Assembly (NCBI GenBank): GCA_017415105.1
Contig: JAFQJD010000016.1
Span: forward strand, 1-50,318
Direction of reading: 5' to 3'
DNA length: 50,318 nt
Origin: Clostridia bacterium
GTDB lineage: Bacteria; Bacillota; Clostridia; UBA1381
The position numbers and the translations under genes are program-made. Under the pieces are notes generated by a model. The model saw only the letters and a list, made by a program, of their open reading frames with translations. It did not search any database and was not told the DNA's origin. Shown piece after piece: positions 34,905 through 42,989 of this stretch (position 1 is the first letter of the stretch; every line of letters begins with the position of its first letter).

Positions 34905-36962
34905 ATGGGACTTATACATATTCTTGATACCGAAGTATCCAACAAGATTGCCGCAGGTGAAGTTGTTGAAAGACCTTTAAGCATTGTGAAAGAGCTGGTT
35001 GAAAACAGTATAGATGCCGGTGCAAATGTGATAACCGTAGAAATCAAAGACGGTGGTATATCGTATATCAGGGTAACCGATAACGGCTCGGGAATGAGCG
35101 AGGAGGACGCAAAAATTTGCTTTCTTCGTCATGCAACGAGTAAGATTAAAACCGGTGATGACCTTAATGCGATATATACGCTCGGTTTCCGTGGCGAAGC
35201 ACTTTCAAGTATCGGTGCTGTGGCAAAGGTTAAACTTTATACAAAAAAACGTGATATGGATATAGGGATATGTGTAAGCTGCGAGGGCGGTGAGATTTTA
35301 TCGTCTGTCCAGAGCGGTGTTCCTGACGGTACTGTTATTGAGGTATCGGATTTGTTCTATAACACACCTGCACGCAGGAAGTTTCTGAAAAAGGAAACAA
35401 CAGAGGGCGGATATATATCCGATATTCTTTCAAGGTATATTTTTGCACATCCTGAAATATCATTTAAGCTTATCCGTGACGGAAAAGAGACCATTTTTTC
35501 GTCGGGGGATAATAATCTCGTAAATGCTGTTTATTGTGTATACGGCAAGGACTATGCAAAAAATATGCTTGAGGTTGATTATGAATATAACGGAATACGC
35601 ATAACGGGACTTATAGGCAAGGGAACTCTTGCACGTGCAAACCGTAACTATGAAACTTTTCTTGTAAACAAAAGATATATAAAAAGCGGTATAATGATGC
35701 GTGCACTCGAAGAAGCGTATAAAAATCAGATTATGATTTCAAAGTTCCCGACGGCAATACTGGATATTGAAATTTCCGCAGAGAATGTGGATATAAACGT
35801 GCATCCCACAAAGCTTGAATGTAAGTTTTCCAATGAGCAGGAGATATATCAGGCTATATACCATGCGGTAAAATCCGCACTGTATGCAATCCCGGACGTT
35901 CCGCAGATAGAGCATAACACACCAAAGAGTGTTGAGACTGCAGAGCCGGTACGGCACGAGCAGAAATCACTTGAGGATTTATTCCGTGAGAAGCTTCGTG
36001 AAACGGAAATGCGTAAGCAGGCAGAAAGAGAAAATGTGGTTATACCGCAGGTGCCTGTGAAGAAAAATGAACCTGTAACACAGCCGTCAGTTAAAGATGA
36101 ACCGGTAAAGTTACACAGCCAAATCCCGCCGAAAGCACAGATGGCAGAAGAAATCAAGCCTGTACCCGAACCCGAAAAAAAGGTGCGAAAGCTTGACAGC
36201 TTTGCAATGCTTGATTTTGCACTTGAGCATTCACAGCATCAGCAGGAACAGATGAAGGTAAAATCAGATAGCAAGGATGGTCACGGCTTTGCTAAACCTA
36301 AACCTGAGGTGGAGGACTGGCGTTCATATCTTAAACGCTTGGAAGCAGAAACTGAACCGCAAAAGCAGGAAAAAAATGTTTTTTCTGATGGGTATTTCCG
36401 TGTTATAGGACAAGTGTTTGACACCTATATACTCGTAGAAAAGGATGAAAATCTGTTACTTATAGACCAGCATGCGGCTCACGAGCGGCTTAACTTTGAA
36501 GCACTTAAAGAGGAACTTGCAAATACGGGTATAATGTCACAGATGATAATGGAGCCGATAGAGATTAGGCTTGATCCTGCCGAAAGGGAAGTATATGAGG
36601 AGAACAAGGCTCAGCTACGTGAGTTTGGCTTTGAAGCATCACTTTCAGGTGATAATCTTGTACTTACTGCAATCCCGGGCGATATAAGCTGGAGTGACGG
36701 TGAAACCTTGGTTTTAGAGCTTCTCACACAGATGGCAGATATGAAAAATACCGTTATCAGTGAGAAAAAAGAACGGTTGCTGTATACTATATCCTGTAAG
36801 GCATCAATAAAAGCCAATATGAAAATTAGTGAAGTTGAAATGGAAAAGCTTGTAGGAAAGGTCTTTAAGCTTGAGAACATAAATACCTGTCCGCATGGCA
36901 GACCGATTGTTATTTCTATGTCCAAAAAACAAATAGAAAAGGATTTCAAGAGGATAGTATGA
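34905..36962 (+). CDS. mutL: DNA mismatch repair endonuclease MutL
   Basis: 685 residues. The GHKL ATPase (ELVENSIDAGA, DNGSGM, TLGFRGEALSSI) spans about 1-330, then comes a charged, proline-rich linker (about 330-480) and the C-terminal domain. The endonuclease motif DQHAAHERLNFE and the zinc-site CPHGRPIVI are intact, so this is the nicking type of MutL found in bacteria without MutH. The last codons overlap the miaA start (ATGA, 36959-36962). Confidence 0.96.
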   Translation: MGLIHILDTEVSNKIAAGEVVERPLSIVKELVENSIDAGANVITVEIKDGGISYIRVTDNGSGMSEEDAKICFLRHATSKIKTGDDLNAIYTLGFRGEALSSIGAVAKVKLYTKKRDMDIGICVSCEGGEILSSVQSGVPDGTVIEVSDLFYNTPARRKFLKKETTEGGYISDILSRYIFAHPEISFKLIRDGKETIFSSGDNNLVNAVYCVYGKDYAKNMLEVDYEYNGIRITGLIGKGTLARANRNYETFLVNKRYIKSGIMMRALEEAYKNQIMISKFPTAILDIEISAENVDINVHPTKLECKFSNEQEIYQAIYHAVKSALYAIPDVPQIEHNTPKSVETAEPVRHEQKSLEDLFREKLRETEMRKQAERENVVIPQVPVKKNEPVTQPSVKDEPVKLHSQIPPKAQMAEEIKPVPEPEKKVRKLDSFAMLDFALEHSQHQQEQMKVKSDSKDGHGFAKPKPEVEDWRSYLKRLEAETEPQKQEKNVFSDGYFRVIGQVFDTYILVEKDENLLLIDQHAAHERLNFEALKEELANTGIMSQMIMEPIEIRLDPAEREVYEENKAQLREFGFEASLSGDNLVLTAIPGDISWSDGETLVLELLTQMADMKNTVISEKKERLLYTISCKASIKANMKISEVEMEKLVGKVFKLENINTCPHGRPIVISMSKKQIEKDFKRIV

Positions 36963-37885
36963 AAAAAATACCTTTGATTGTTGTTGCAGGGCCTACGGCA
37001 TCGGGAAAAACGTCGCTTGCTATTGATATAGCAAAGGCTGTTGGCGGTGAGATTGTGTCAGCAGACAGTATGCAGATATATAAGTATATGGATATAGGCA
37101 CAGCCAAAGCGACTGATAAAGAAACAGCACAGTGTCCGCATCACTTAATAGATATAGTTGAACCGGACTGTGAGTTCTCTGTAGCAGATTATGCAAAGCT
37201 TGCACATAAAACCATAGCCGACATAACAGCACGGGGCAAAGTGCCCATTATGTGCGGAGGAACGGGACTTTATATAGACAGTGTTGTAAACGATGTGGAG
37301 TTTGGCGAGCTTTCAAACGACTACGGATTGCGTGAAGAATTAAGGGTACTTGCCGAAAAAGAGGGATCACAAAAGCTAATTGAAATGTTGCGTGAGTTTG
37401 ACCCGGTGAGTGCAAAGAGGTTGCATCCTAATAATCTCAAACGTGTAATCCGTGCAATCGAGTTCTATAAAACAAGCGGTGTTCCGATTTCTGAACATCA
37501 GGAAATGACAAAGCAGAAGGAAAGCCGGTATGATGCACTTATGTTTATGATAGACTATGACCGTGAGGTTTTGTATGAAAGAATAAACAAGCGTGTGGAT
37601 ATTATGCTTGGGGAAGGATTAGTTGATGAGGTCAGAGCCTTGCTTGAGCGTGGATATAGTTCAGAACTTAATTCAATGCAGGGAATAGGCTATAAAGAGC
37701 TAATCAGTCATTTTAATGGCGAAATTACGTTTAATGAGGCTGTGGATGCTATAAAGCAGAATTCACGTCGCTATGCAAAACGTCAGCTGACGTGGTTCAG
37801 GCGTAATGACCATATAAAACTGTTATCGCCATCAGTAGCTACAGAAATGGCTTTAGAAATAGTAAGAGAAACATTTAACGGGTGA
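36959..37885 (+). CDS. miaA: tRNA dimethylallyltransferase MiaA
   Basis: 308 residues. P-loop GPTASGKTSLAID, DSMQIYKYMDIGTAK, HHLIDIVEP and the later RYAKRQLTWFRR are all present. It adds the dimethylallyl group to A37 of tRNAs, the step before MiaB. It is last in the operon; its stop TGA (37883-37885) lies inside the terminator stem. Confidence 0.96.
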   Translation: MKKIPLIVVAGPTASGKTSLAIDIAKAVGGEIVSADSMQIYKYMDIGTAKATDKETAQCPHHLIDIVEPDCEFSVADYAKLAHKTIADITARGKVPIMCGGTGLYIDSVVNDVEFGELSNDYGLREELRVLAEKEGSQKLIEMLREFDPVSAKRLHPNNLKRVIRAIEFYKTSGVPISEHQEMTKQKESRYDALMFMIDYDREVLYERINKRVDIMLGEGLVDEVRALLERGYSSELNSMQGIGYKELISHFNGEITFNEAVDAIKQNSRRYAKRQLTWFRRNDHIKLLSPSVATEMALEIVRETFNG

Positions 37886-37905
37886 GGCTTTTCTCACCCG
37901 TTAAA
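37874..37905. terminator. Bidirectional terminator containing both convergent stop codons
   Basis: A 13-bp perfect stem (37874-37886 with 37893-37905, core AACGGGTGAG) has a 6-nt loop. The miaA stop (37883-37885) is in one arm and the stop of the convergent gene (37894-37896) in the other. Confidence 0.75.
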
Positions 37906-38139
37906 ATAATCGGAAAAGAAAATATACAAAAGAGCAAGAAGAAGCATCTTGTCATCACATTCGTTGAAGAGCAGAACAACAATTACAAGAAGCAGCACAA
38001 TGTCATCTGACTTTAAGGAAGAAAGGATGGCAGGCTCTTCTTTTTTTTCGGTTTTTTGTGTGATGATTTCGGGTTTTGTATCCTCGGGCACTGTGTTTAT
38101 CGGCTGGGGCATATTATTGAAGCTGTAAGAACGGTACAT
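37894..38139 (-). CDS. Small hydrophobic protein of unknown function
   Basis: 81 residues. A polar N-terminal half precedes two hydrophobic helices (IVLLLVIVVLLF and LLLALLYIFF) separated by NECDDK, a hairpin-like membrane insert. I recall similar leucine-rich short tails in uncharacterised clostridial proteins but can name no family. It is last of three small minus-strand genes, 6 nt after its neighbour. Confidence 0.6.
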   Translation of the reverse strand: MYRSYSFNNMPQPINTVPEDTKPEIITQKTEKKEEPAILSSLKSDDIVLLLVIVVLLFNECDDKMLLLALLYIFFSDYFNG

Positions 38140-38145
38140 AGTCTT

Positions 38146-38493
38146 TTATATTACCCCCTTAAAAAACTGCGACATCTGTGCAAGGTTAAGCATTCTCAGG
38201 GCACTGTCAATGCTTGTTTGTCTGGACTTTCGCATATATGGCTTAAGAGACATCAAAAGCCTTGACCTGTCATCGTCTTCTGCTGCAGAAAGCTTGCTCA
38301 TTATAGATTGTGCCGCCATAATCATTTCAGGTGTTATGGTTGGTGCATCAGTGCCGTCAGATACGGGATTTTGGGACTCCTGCGGTGTGCTTTCCTGTGC
38401 ACCGTCAGAGTTCAGAATTTTCATAATACCGCTGATTTTGTCCTCGGCATTATCGCCTAAAAGCCCTTTTAGGGTATCCATCATATCTGCCAT
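38146..38493 (-). CDS. Small protein of unknown function with a LLxxLKPYMxxxR segment
   Basis: 115 residues, soluble, with an acidic middle (SDGTDAPTITPEM) and a C-terminal helical part LLMSLKPYMRKSRQTSIDSA. The latter resembles a segment I recall from uncharacterised clostridial proteins, some of which sit near sporulation genes; this is weak. It is the middle gene of three small minus-strand genes. Confidence 0.6.
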   Translation of the reverse strand: MADMMDTLKGLLGDNAEDKISGIMKILNSDGAQESTPQESQNPVSDGTDAPTITPEMIMAAQSIMSKLSAAEDDDRSRLLMSLKPYMRKSRQTSIDSALRMLNLAQMSQFFKGVI

Positions 38494-38508
38494 AGTGAAA
38501 ATCCTCCG

Positions 38509-38724
38509 TTATTTTAATAGCTTTAAGATATCCTCTTTTGATAGTCCGTTTAGCTTGCTTTTTATTTTATCCGGGTCAAGCTGCATAAACTGTTTTAATA
38601 TATTTTCCTTGTCCTTTCCGCTCAGGTTTGCTGCCATATTCTTGCCCTGTGCGGAGTTTAAAAAATCATTTATCTGCTGTAGGTCACTTGAATTGAAATT
38701 TTTAAGAATGTCATTGATATTCAT
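38509..38724 (-). CDS. Small helical protein of unknown function
   Basis: 71 residues, charged and helical (NAQGKN-like turns, then KDKENILKQFMQLDP and LSKEDILKLLK). AAAGGAG precedes the ATG at 38724. It is first of three small genes with 6- to 15-nt gaps, so they form an operon. On the minus strand, CATAATATA (38758-38766) upstream fits the SigK -10 pattern CATAnnnTA, a weak hint of mother-cell expression. Confidence 0.6.
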   Translation of the reverse strand: MNINDILKNFNSSDLQQINDFLNSAQGKNMAANLSGKDKENILKQFMQLDPDKIKSKLNGLSKEDILKLLK

Positions 38725-38793
38725 CTGTTTTACTCCTTTATAAAAGTGTTACTATTCTATATTATGCGGTAAAGGATGAGAAGTGAACAAAAA

Positions 38794-38817
38794 AAGAACG
38801 TCACAAAGAACGTTCTT
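38794..38817 (-). terminator. Terminator of the zinc-ribbon/kinase/PqqD/folA operon
   Basis: AAGAACG (38794-38800) pairs with CGTTCTT (38811-38817). Read on the minus strand the stem is followed by a run of T, 6 nt past the folA stop. Confidence 0.75.
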
Positions 38818-38822
38818 ACTGG

Positions 38823-39308
38823 TTATTTCTTTTTATATGTCACAAATCTGAATGTATAGCCCTTTTCTTCAAGCTCTTCGCTTGTTTCTTCGATTTCCCA
38901 GTCAGAATGAGCATCAAGATTTACCATAAACGCATCAGCATCATTAACTGTTGCATCAACCTTTGTAACAAACGCCCTTTCGCAATATGGGAGTAAATCA
39001 CGGTAAAGTGACTCACCGCCGATGACGTAGATGTCACTATTATCCTCATTGTCGGCAAGGAAAGATTTAATGCTGTTATAGACTGTTACACCTTCAGGGT
39101 TATAGTCACTGTTCCGGGTAAGAACTATATTTTTTCGGTTAGGCAACGGATTTCCGCCCGGTAGTGATTCGAGTGTCTTTCTGCCCATAACAACAGTTTT
39201 ACCGCTCGTATGGGATTTAAAAAACTTCATATCCTGCGACAGATGAAAAAGAAGTGATTTGCCTTTTCCTATCGCCCAGTTTTCTGAAACATTAACTATT
39301 AAATTCAT
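38823..39308 (-). CDS. folA: Dihydrofolate reductase
   Basis: 161 residues, normal length. Visible are WAIGKGKSLLFHLSQDMKFF with the catalytic acid (D in SQDM), the NADPH-binding VVMGRKTLESLP, LPNRKNIVLTR and the YVIGGESLYRDLLP loop. It reduces dihydrofolate to tetrahydrofolate with NADPH. thyA, its usual partner, is not adjacent. It is last in an operon after a PqqD-like gene, 3 nt away. Confidence 0.93.
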   Translation of the reverse strand: MNLIVNVSENWAIGKGKSLLFHLSQDMKFFKSHTSGKTVVMGRKTLESLPGGNPLPNRKNIVLTRNSDYNPEGVTVYNSIKSFLADNEDNSDIYVIGGESLYRDLLPYCERAFVTKVDATVNDADAFMVNLDAHSDWEIEETSEELEEKGYTFRFVTYKKK

Positions 39309-39311
39309 AAA

Positions 39312-39581
39312 TCAATCCTCGTCTATGACATTTGCATTGCGTGCAGTTTCTAGAAATGCATCAATATCCTTGCGTGCGATATCCTCGCTGACATCATATT
39401 CACAAAGTAATGCTTTAAGCAATTCATCATATGTGCAACCCTTAGCAAGCTCTTTCCATAAAAACTCGCCCGTTTCGTTAAGGTTTATTATTCCGTTAAA
39501 ATCAACCGATGCCTGACCTATGGGCACAACGATACTTTTTCCTGCTACATTGCGTAGCATAAATCCTTTTTTTGTTTTCAT
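39312..39581 (-). CDS. PqqD-like protein (RiPP recognition element fold)
   Basis: 89 residues with the PqqD pattern: MLRNVAGKSIVVPIG, FNGIINLNETGEFLWKELA, and a C-terminal helix (DIARKDIDAFLETARNANVI). PqqD-type domains form a winged helix that binds leader peptides of ribosomal natural products and presents them to a modifying enzyme. Its direct partner here is the HPr-kinase-like gene 7 nt upstream. No precursor peptide or radical-SAM maturase of the SPASM type is seen in the operon. Confidence 0.8.
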   Translation of the reverse strand: MKTKKGFMLRNVAGKSIVVPIGQASVDFNGIINLNETGEFLWKELAKGCTYDELLKALLCEYDVSEDIARKDIDAFLETARNANVIDED

Positions 39582-39588
39582 ATCCTTT

Positions 39589-40284
39589 TTATCCTTTCAT
39601 TCCATTGTACGCAACCTCTGCCGCACTAAGTTCCATATTACACGAAAGTCTGTACACAGGTACATTGCTTACAACCTTGTCAAGTGTATCAAGCATTTTA
39701 TCCATTTCATCTTCCTTGGACGGGCGTACAGTCTGGTTCATTATGCTGAACAGTGCCTCGTCTGTCGGCAGTGTTTCTATTTTGTTTGTTTCACTGCGTT
39801 CTATAACGCAGATTCCACCGATAGGAACACCGGTATTTACATTAAGATCAGTTTTTCCTGAAAACGGCGTTCCGTAGGCATAAATCCCATTTTCAGTAAT
39901 ACGGATGGCGGGCTTGTCGTCATTTAAGATGTACGAACCGGGGAACCGTTTAAGCCAGAGCTGGGTATGTGTCGATTTACCCGTACCGCTCGGGGCGCTG
40001 AAAAGGTATGCCTTGCCGTCATACACAACGCAGGATGAATGAAGCATCATTCCGTTAAAATGAACGAGTGCGGTATAGTATTCTGCACCCAAAAACATAT
40101 ATTCAATAGTATCACAGTCAAGATGCGGAAAATCAATAAGTCTGCCCTTGAAAAACTGATCCTCAAACCGTATTTTTACGTTTGTTTTTCTGTCACCATC
40201 ATATTTATAATCTTCAATCTGTCGTTTCAGTCTTGGGTACTGAACATCAAAGTCTACAATAATATCGGCTATATTATATTTCAT
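39589..40284 (-). CDS. HPr-kinase-like P-loop protein
   Basis: 231 residues. It has a P-loop APSGTGKST (97-105), the following HTQLWL helix typical of HprK-like kinases, and NDDKPAI (121-127) as a Walker-B-like site. It lacks the HPr kinase N-terminal domain and full signature. Similar proteins (ScmC of the SynChlorMet cassette and lasso-peptide kinases) are found with PqqD-like partners, which matches the gene downstream. A role in peptide phosphorylation is therefore plausible but inferred. AAAGGATTAC is the ribosome site. Confidence 0.7.
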   Translation of the reverse strand: MKYNIADIIVDFDVQYPRLKRQIEDYKYDGDRKTNVKIRFEDQFFKGRLIDFPHLDCDTIEYMFLGAEYYTALVHFNGMMLHSSCVVYDGKAYLFSAPSGTGKSTHTQLWLKRFPGSYILNDDKPAIRITENGIYAYGTPFSGKTDLNVNTGVPIGGICVIERSETNKIETLPTDEALFSIMNQTVRPSKEDEMDKMLDTLDKVVSNVPVYRLSCNMELSAAEVAYNGMKG

Positions 40285-40299
40285 ATTTAAGTAATCCTT

Positions 40300-41118
40300 T
40301 TAGAATAATGAAAGATTGGACTGCATATATACTGCATAATCCATATATGTATCGTAATCATCAGCATTAAAGCCCATCTCAAAACCGCGAATCATACCGT
40401 TTGATAGATTGTAGTAGCAATAATTATACGTATATCCGTCCGATATGAGAACTGAACAGTAATCAGAACGTCGCTCGTCGAACACTACAGATGTGTGACG
40501 GTACGATGCTTTAAAGTTATCTGCAATCTTATTTACACCACGGCCGTTGTCGTTAATTGTGCCGCAGATATAGATTTTTCCACTGTCATCGTGTGATGCA
40601 AGCGAGTATCTTGTAAAGTCTGAAAGTGGTGAAATCTTATAAAAACCGTTAGGATAAGGACACGAGAATGAATAGTCGTAGTCTGTATATGTAGAATACG
40701 ACTGATTAGCCGTTGATGGCTTGTGCGTCTTTATCGGAAGCGGTGTCGGCTCCGGCTCACCGTACGGTGTAGGATTCGGCGGACGGGTAGGTTTTTCTGT
40801 TACTATTGGAGCTGTTGCAGTAGGTACAGGATTTCTGTCACTGTCCGGGAAAATCTTGTCCTTAAACAGCAGGAACATAACAAGGATTATACACAGCACA
40901 GCGGCAATTGACAAGCCTATAATCAGTGGGGTTGTGGAGTTATTCCGGCTTTCGGTTCTGAGCTTTTTTCCACATCCGGCACAGCAGATATTAGATGAGT
41001 GATTGGCTGTTCCGCAATGCTGGCAGGTTACAAATTCCGAATTTTCAACTTTCGTTCCGCAGTTGGGACAAAAACTTTCTCCCATACCGATAGGCGTTCC
41101 GCAATTTCTGCAATTCAT
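40300..41118 (-). CDS. Membrane-anchored protein with two N-terminal zinc ribbons
   Basis: 272 residues. Two zinc ribbons lie at the N-terminus (CRNCGTPIG..FCPNCG and CQHCGTA..CCAGCG, about 3-53), followed by one transmembrane helix (about 64-86), a proline/threonine-rich linker (95-140) and an extracytoplasmic domain of unknown fold. The zinc-ribbon plus TM layout is common in clostridia, but the outer domain is not one I recognise. It is first in the operon with the kinase, PqqD-like and folA genes (gap 15 nt). AAAGGAGA precedes the start. Confidence 0.75.
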   Translation of the reverse strand: MNCRNCGTPIGMGESFCPNCGTKVENSEFVTCQHCGTANHSSNICCAGCGKKLRTESRNNSTTPLIIGLSIAAVLCIILVMFLLFKDKIFPDSDRNPVPTATAPIVTEKPTRPPNPTPYGEPEPTPLPIKTHKPSTANQSYSTYTDYDYSFSCPYPNGFYKISPLSDFTRYSLASHDDSGKIYICGTINDNGRGVNKIADNFKASYRHTSVVFDERRSDYCSVLISDGYTYNYCYYNLSNGMIRGFEMGFNADDYDTYMDYAVYMQSNLSLF

Positions 41119-41159
41119 ACCAAGTATCTCCTTTTTTTATCAATTGTAGTATAACTAAT

Positions 41160-41188
41160 ATTATACACAATATAAGATAAAAAAGCAA
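41160..41188 (-). promoter_or_regulatory. Promoter of the zinc-ribbon/kinase/PqqD/folA operon
   Basis: Minus-strand TTGCTT (41183-41188), 17-nt spacer, TATAAT (41160-41165). Confidence 0.6.
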
Positions 41189-41226
41189 GGTATTTTAAGA
41201 ATATTCTGAAAAGAAAATGATAAAAA

Positions 41227-41265
41227 GCGGACAGAACCATTCTGAACCGCCGGTTATCTGTCCGC
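41227..41265 (-). terminator. Terminator of the glycyl-radical operon
   Basis: GCGGACAGA (41227-41235) pairs with TCTGTCCGC (41257-41265). On the minus strand the stem starts in the last codons of the activase gene and ends in a T5 run. Confidence 0.8.
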
Positions 41266-42123
41266 AAAGTGCATTTCTGCTATCCTGATTTCCTCGTCTG
41301 TGGGAAGTTGTTTGGGTAAATTATTTTCCATTTCAAGTGATTCATATTTTGAACCTGCATAATTGTGGTAGGGCAGAACACGAACCAATGTGAGATGTTC
41401 TAAATCCTTTGTAAATTTTGCGATTTTCTCAATCTCACCAGAATTGAAGCCCGGAACATAGGGGATACGGATTTCTGTTTTCTTACCGCAATCGTCTATG
41501 TATTTAAGATTTTCGAGTATAATTTTGTTTGACTGCCCCGTGCATTTTATATGAATATCCTCATCGAATGATTTCAAATCATAGAGGAATATATCTGTAT
41601 ACGGCATAACCTTGTCAATTGCAGCTTTTGATACGAAACCGCAGGTGTCAACGGCAGTGTGTACTCCGTTTGCTTTTAATTCCTTTAAAAGCTCTGCACA
41701 GAAATCTGCGTGCATAAGGCACTCACCGCCCGAGAGTGTCACACCGCCGCCGGAGTTTTCATAAAACTCCTTGTCCTCCAGAAGCAACGGTAACAGCTCG
41801 GAAACCGTCATTTCCCTGCCGTAGAAAATGAGTGCATCGCCAAGACATACATCTGTGCATTTTCCGCAACCGATACATTTTTCACGCTCAAAAACGTGCA
41901 TACCGTTTTCTATGCGGTGTGCGTTTTGTGGACACACTGTGACGCACTCGCCACAGCCTATGCACTTATTTTTATAATACGCAAGCTGTGGCGTAGACGG
42001 GATACCCTCGGGGTTGTGGCACCATACGCATTTTAAATGACAGCCTTTAAAGAACACAGTTGTGCGTATTCCGTCACCGTCATGAACGGCGAATCGCTTG
42101 ATTTCAAATATTCTTGCTTTCAT
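41254..42123 (-). CDS. Glycyl-radical enzyme activating protein (radical SAM)
   Basis: 289 residues from MKARIFEIKRFAVHDGDG, with AAAAGGAG upstream; a longer frame to 42180 runs into the upstream gene. The radical-SAM cluster is CHLKCVWC, followed by two ferredoxin-like 4Fe-4S sites (CIGCGECVTVCP and CIGCGKCTDVCL), the layout of dehydratase-type GRE activases rather than the short PflA. SGGECLMH and the later VPGFN segment fit the family. It would generate the glycyl radical on the enzyme encoded at 43906-46122. Last gene of the four-gene operon. Confidence 0.93.
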   Translation of the reverse strand: MKARIFEIKRFAVHDGDGIRTTVFFKGCHLKCVWCHNPEGIPSTPQLAYYKNKCIGCGECVTVCPQNAHRIENGMHVFEREKCIGCGKCTDVCLGDALIFYGREMTVSELLPLLLEDKEFYENSGGGVTLSGGECLMHADFCAELLKELKANGVHTAVDTCGFVSKAAIDKVMPYTDIFLYDLKSFDEDIHIKCTGQSNKIILENLKYIDDCGKKTEIRIPYVPGFNSGEIEKIAKFTKDLEHLTLVRVLPYHNYAGSKYESLEMENNLPKQLPTDEEIRIAEMHFADR

Positions 42124-42140
42124 GGTTTTTCTCCTTTTTG

Positions 42141-42989
42141 TTATCCGAAAATATACGGTTTTCTGCCGGATGTATTGCAATTTTTAATAAATGTACAACC
42201 TGCGTTGGTGTCACTGTCAAGGTCTGCACCATAGCTTGCTGTAACGACTGCGAGAATATCCATATCATCGCCGCAGAATGTACAGCTTGCAGGGATATTT
42301 GCACCGACAGGTATGTGGTCTATGATTTTCATTGTCGCCGTATCAATAACGGCAATATGTCCCTGCCCCCAACAGGCGGCAAAGATGTTGTCGTTTTTAT
42401 CAATAGTAAAGCCGTCAACACCGCAAACTTCAACCTGTCTGCCGGTAAAGGCGATATTTCCGCTTGCTTTGTCAAAGTCATATTCCTTTATGATGTTTGT
42501 ATCACTGTCGGTATGATAAAGACGTTTTTCATCCATAGACCAGTCAAGCCCGTTTGAAAGCTGGATATTATCAAGCAAAATTCTCACGTTACCGTTTTTG
42601 TCTATGCTGTAAAGCTTCCCGTCAATATCGTCCGAAACTCCGATACGCTTGCTGCTTTGAGTGCCAACGTAAATTCTTCCGTCAGGTCCGACCTTCATAT
42701 CATTTGCATATGAGATTTTGAACTTTTTTGTATCATATAATTCGTTTGTGGTGTTATCGTCATTCAATATAAAAACTCCGTCCTTGCGGGAAACGATAAT
42801 GCGGTTATTACGGTCAAAAGCGATTGCTGCAACTCCAACATCAAGCTTGCGTGCTGTAAGTGTGCCGGTATAAATATCAAGCATACAGATTTCAAAGCCC
42901 ATTCCGTTTGTGAGATACAGTTTTCGTTCATTTTCATTCCATATCGGGCCTTCGCCGATAATACAATGCTTATTGCTGATTAGCTTCAT
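42141..42989 (-). CDS. SMP-30/gluconolactonase-family beta-propeller protein
   Basis: 282 residues. Family metal-site signatures are present: GEGPIWNENERKLYLTN (Glu ligand), YANDMKVGPDGRIYVGT (Asn) and SNGLDWSMDEKRLYHTDS (Asn/Asp). Members hydrolyse sugar-acid or other lactones with a divalent metal. There is no signal peptide, so it is cytosolic. The start lies inside the end of the transporter gene (20-nt overlap), so it is translationally coupled. Its place in a glycyl-radical operon suggests the pathway passes through a lactone, but the substrate cannot be read. Confidence 0.82.
   Translation of the reverse strand: MKLISNKHCIIGEGPIWNENERKLYLTNGMGFEICMLDIYTGTLTARKLDVGVAAIAFDRNNRIIVSRKDGVFILNDDNTTNELYDTKKFKISYANDMKVGPDGRIYVGTQSSKRIGVSDDIDGKLYSIDKNGNVRILLDNIQLSNGLDWSMDEKRLYHTDSDTNIIKEYDFDKASGNIAFTGRQVEVCGVDGFTIDKNDNIFAACWGQGHIAVIDTATMKIIDHIPVGANIPASCTFCGDDMDILAVVTASYGADLDSDTNAGCTFIKNCNTSGRKPYIFG

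Noticed and set aside
41254-42123. The activase as the missing maturase of the PqqD-like system
   Set aside because: Its two ferredoxin sites and its operon with a glycyl radical enzyme identify it as a GRE activase; a terminator separates it from the PqqD operon.
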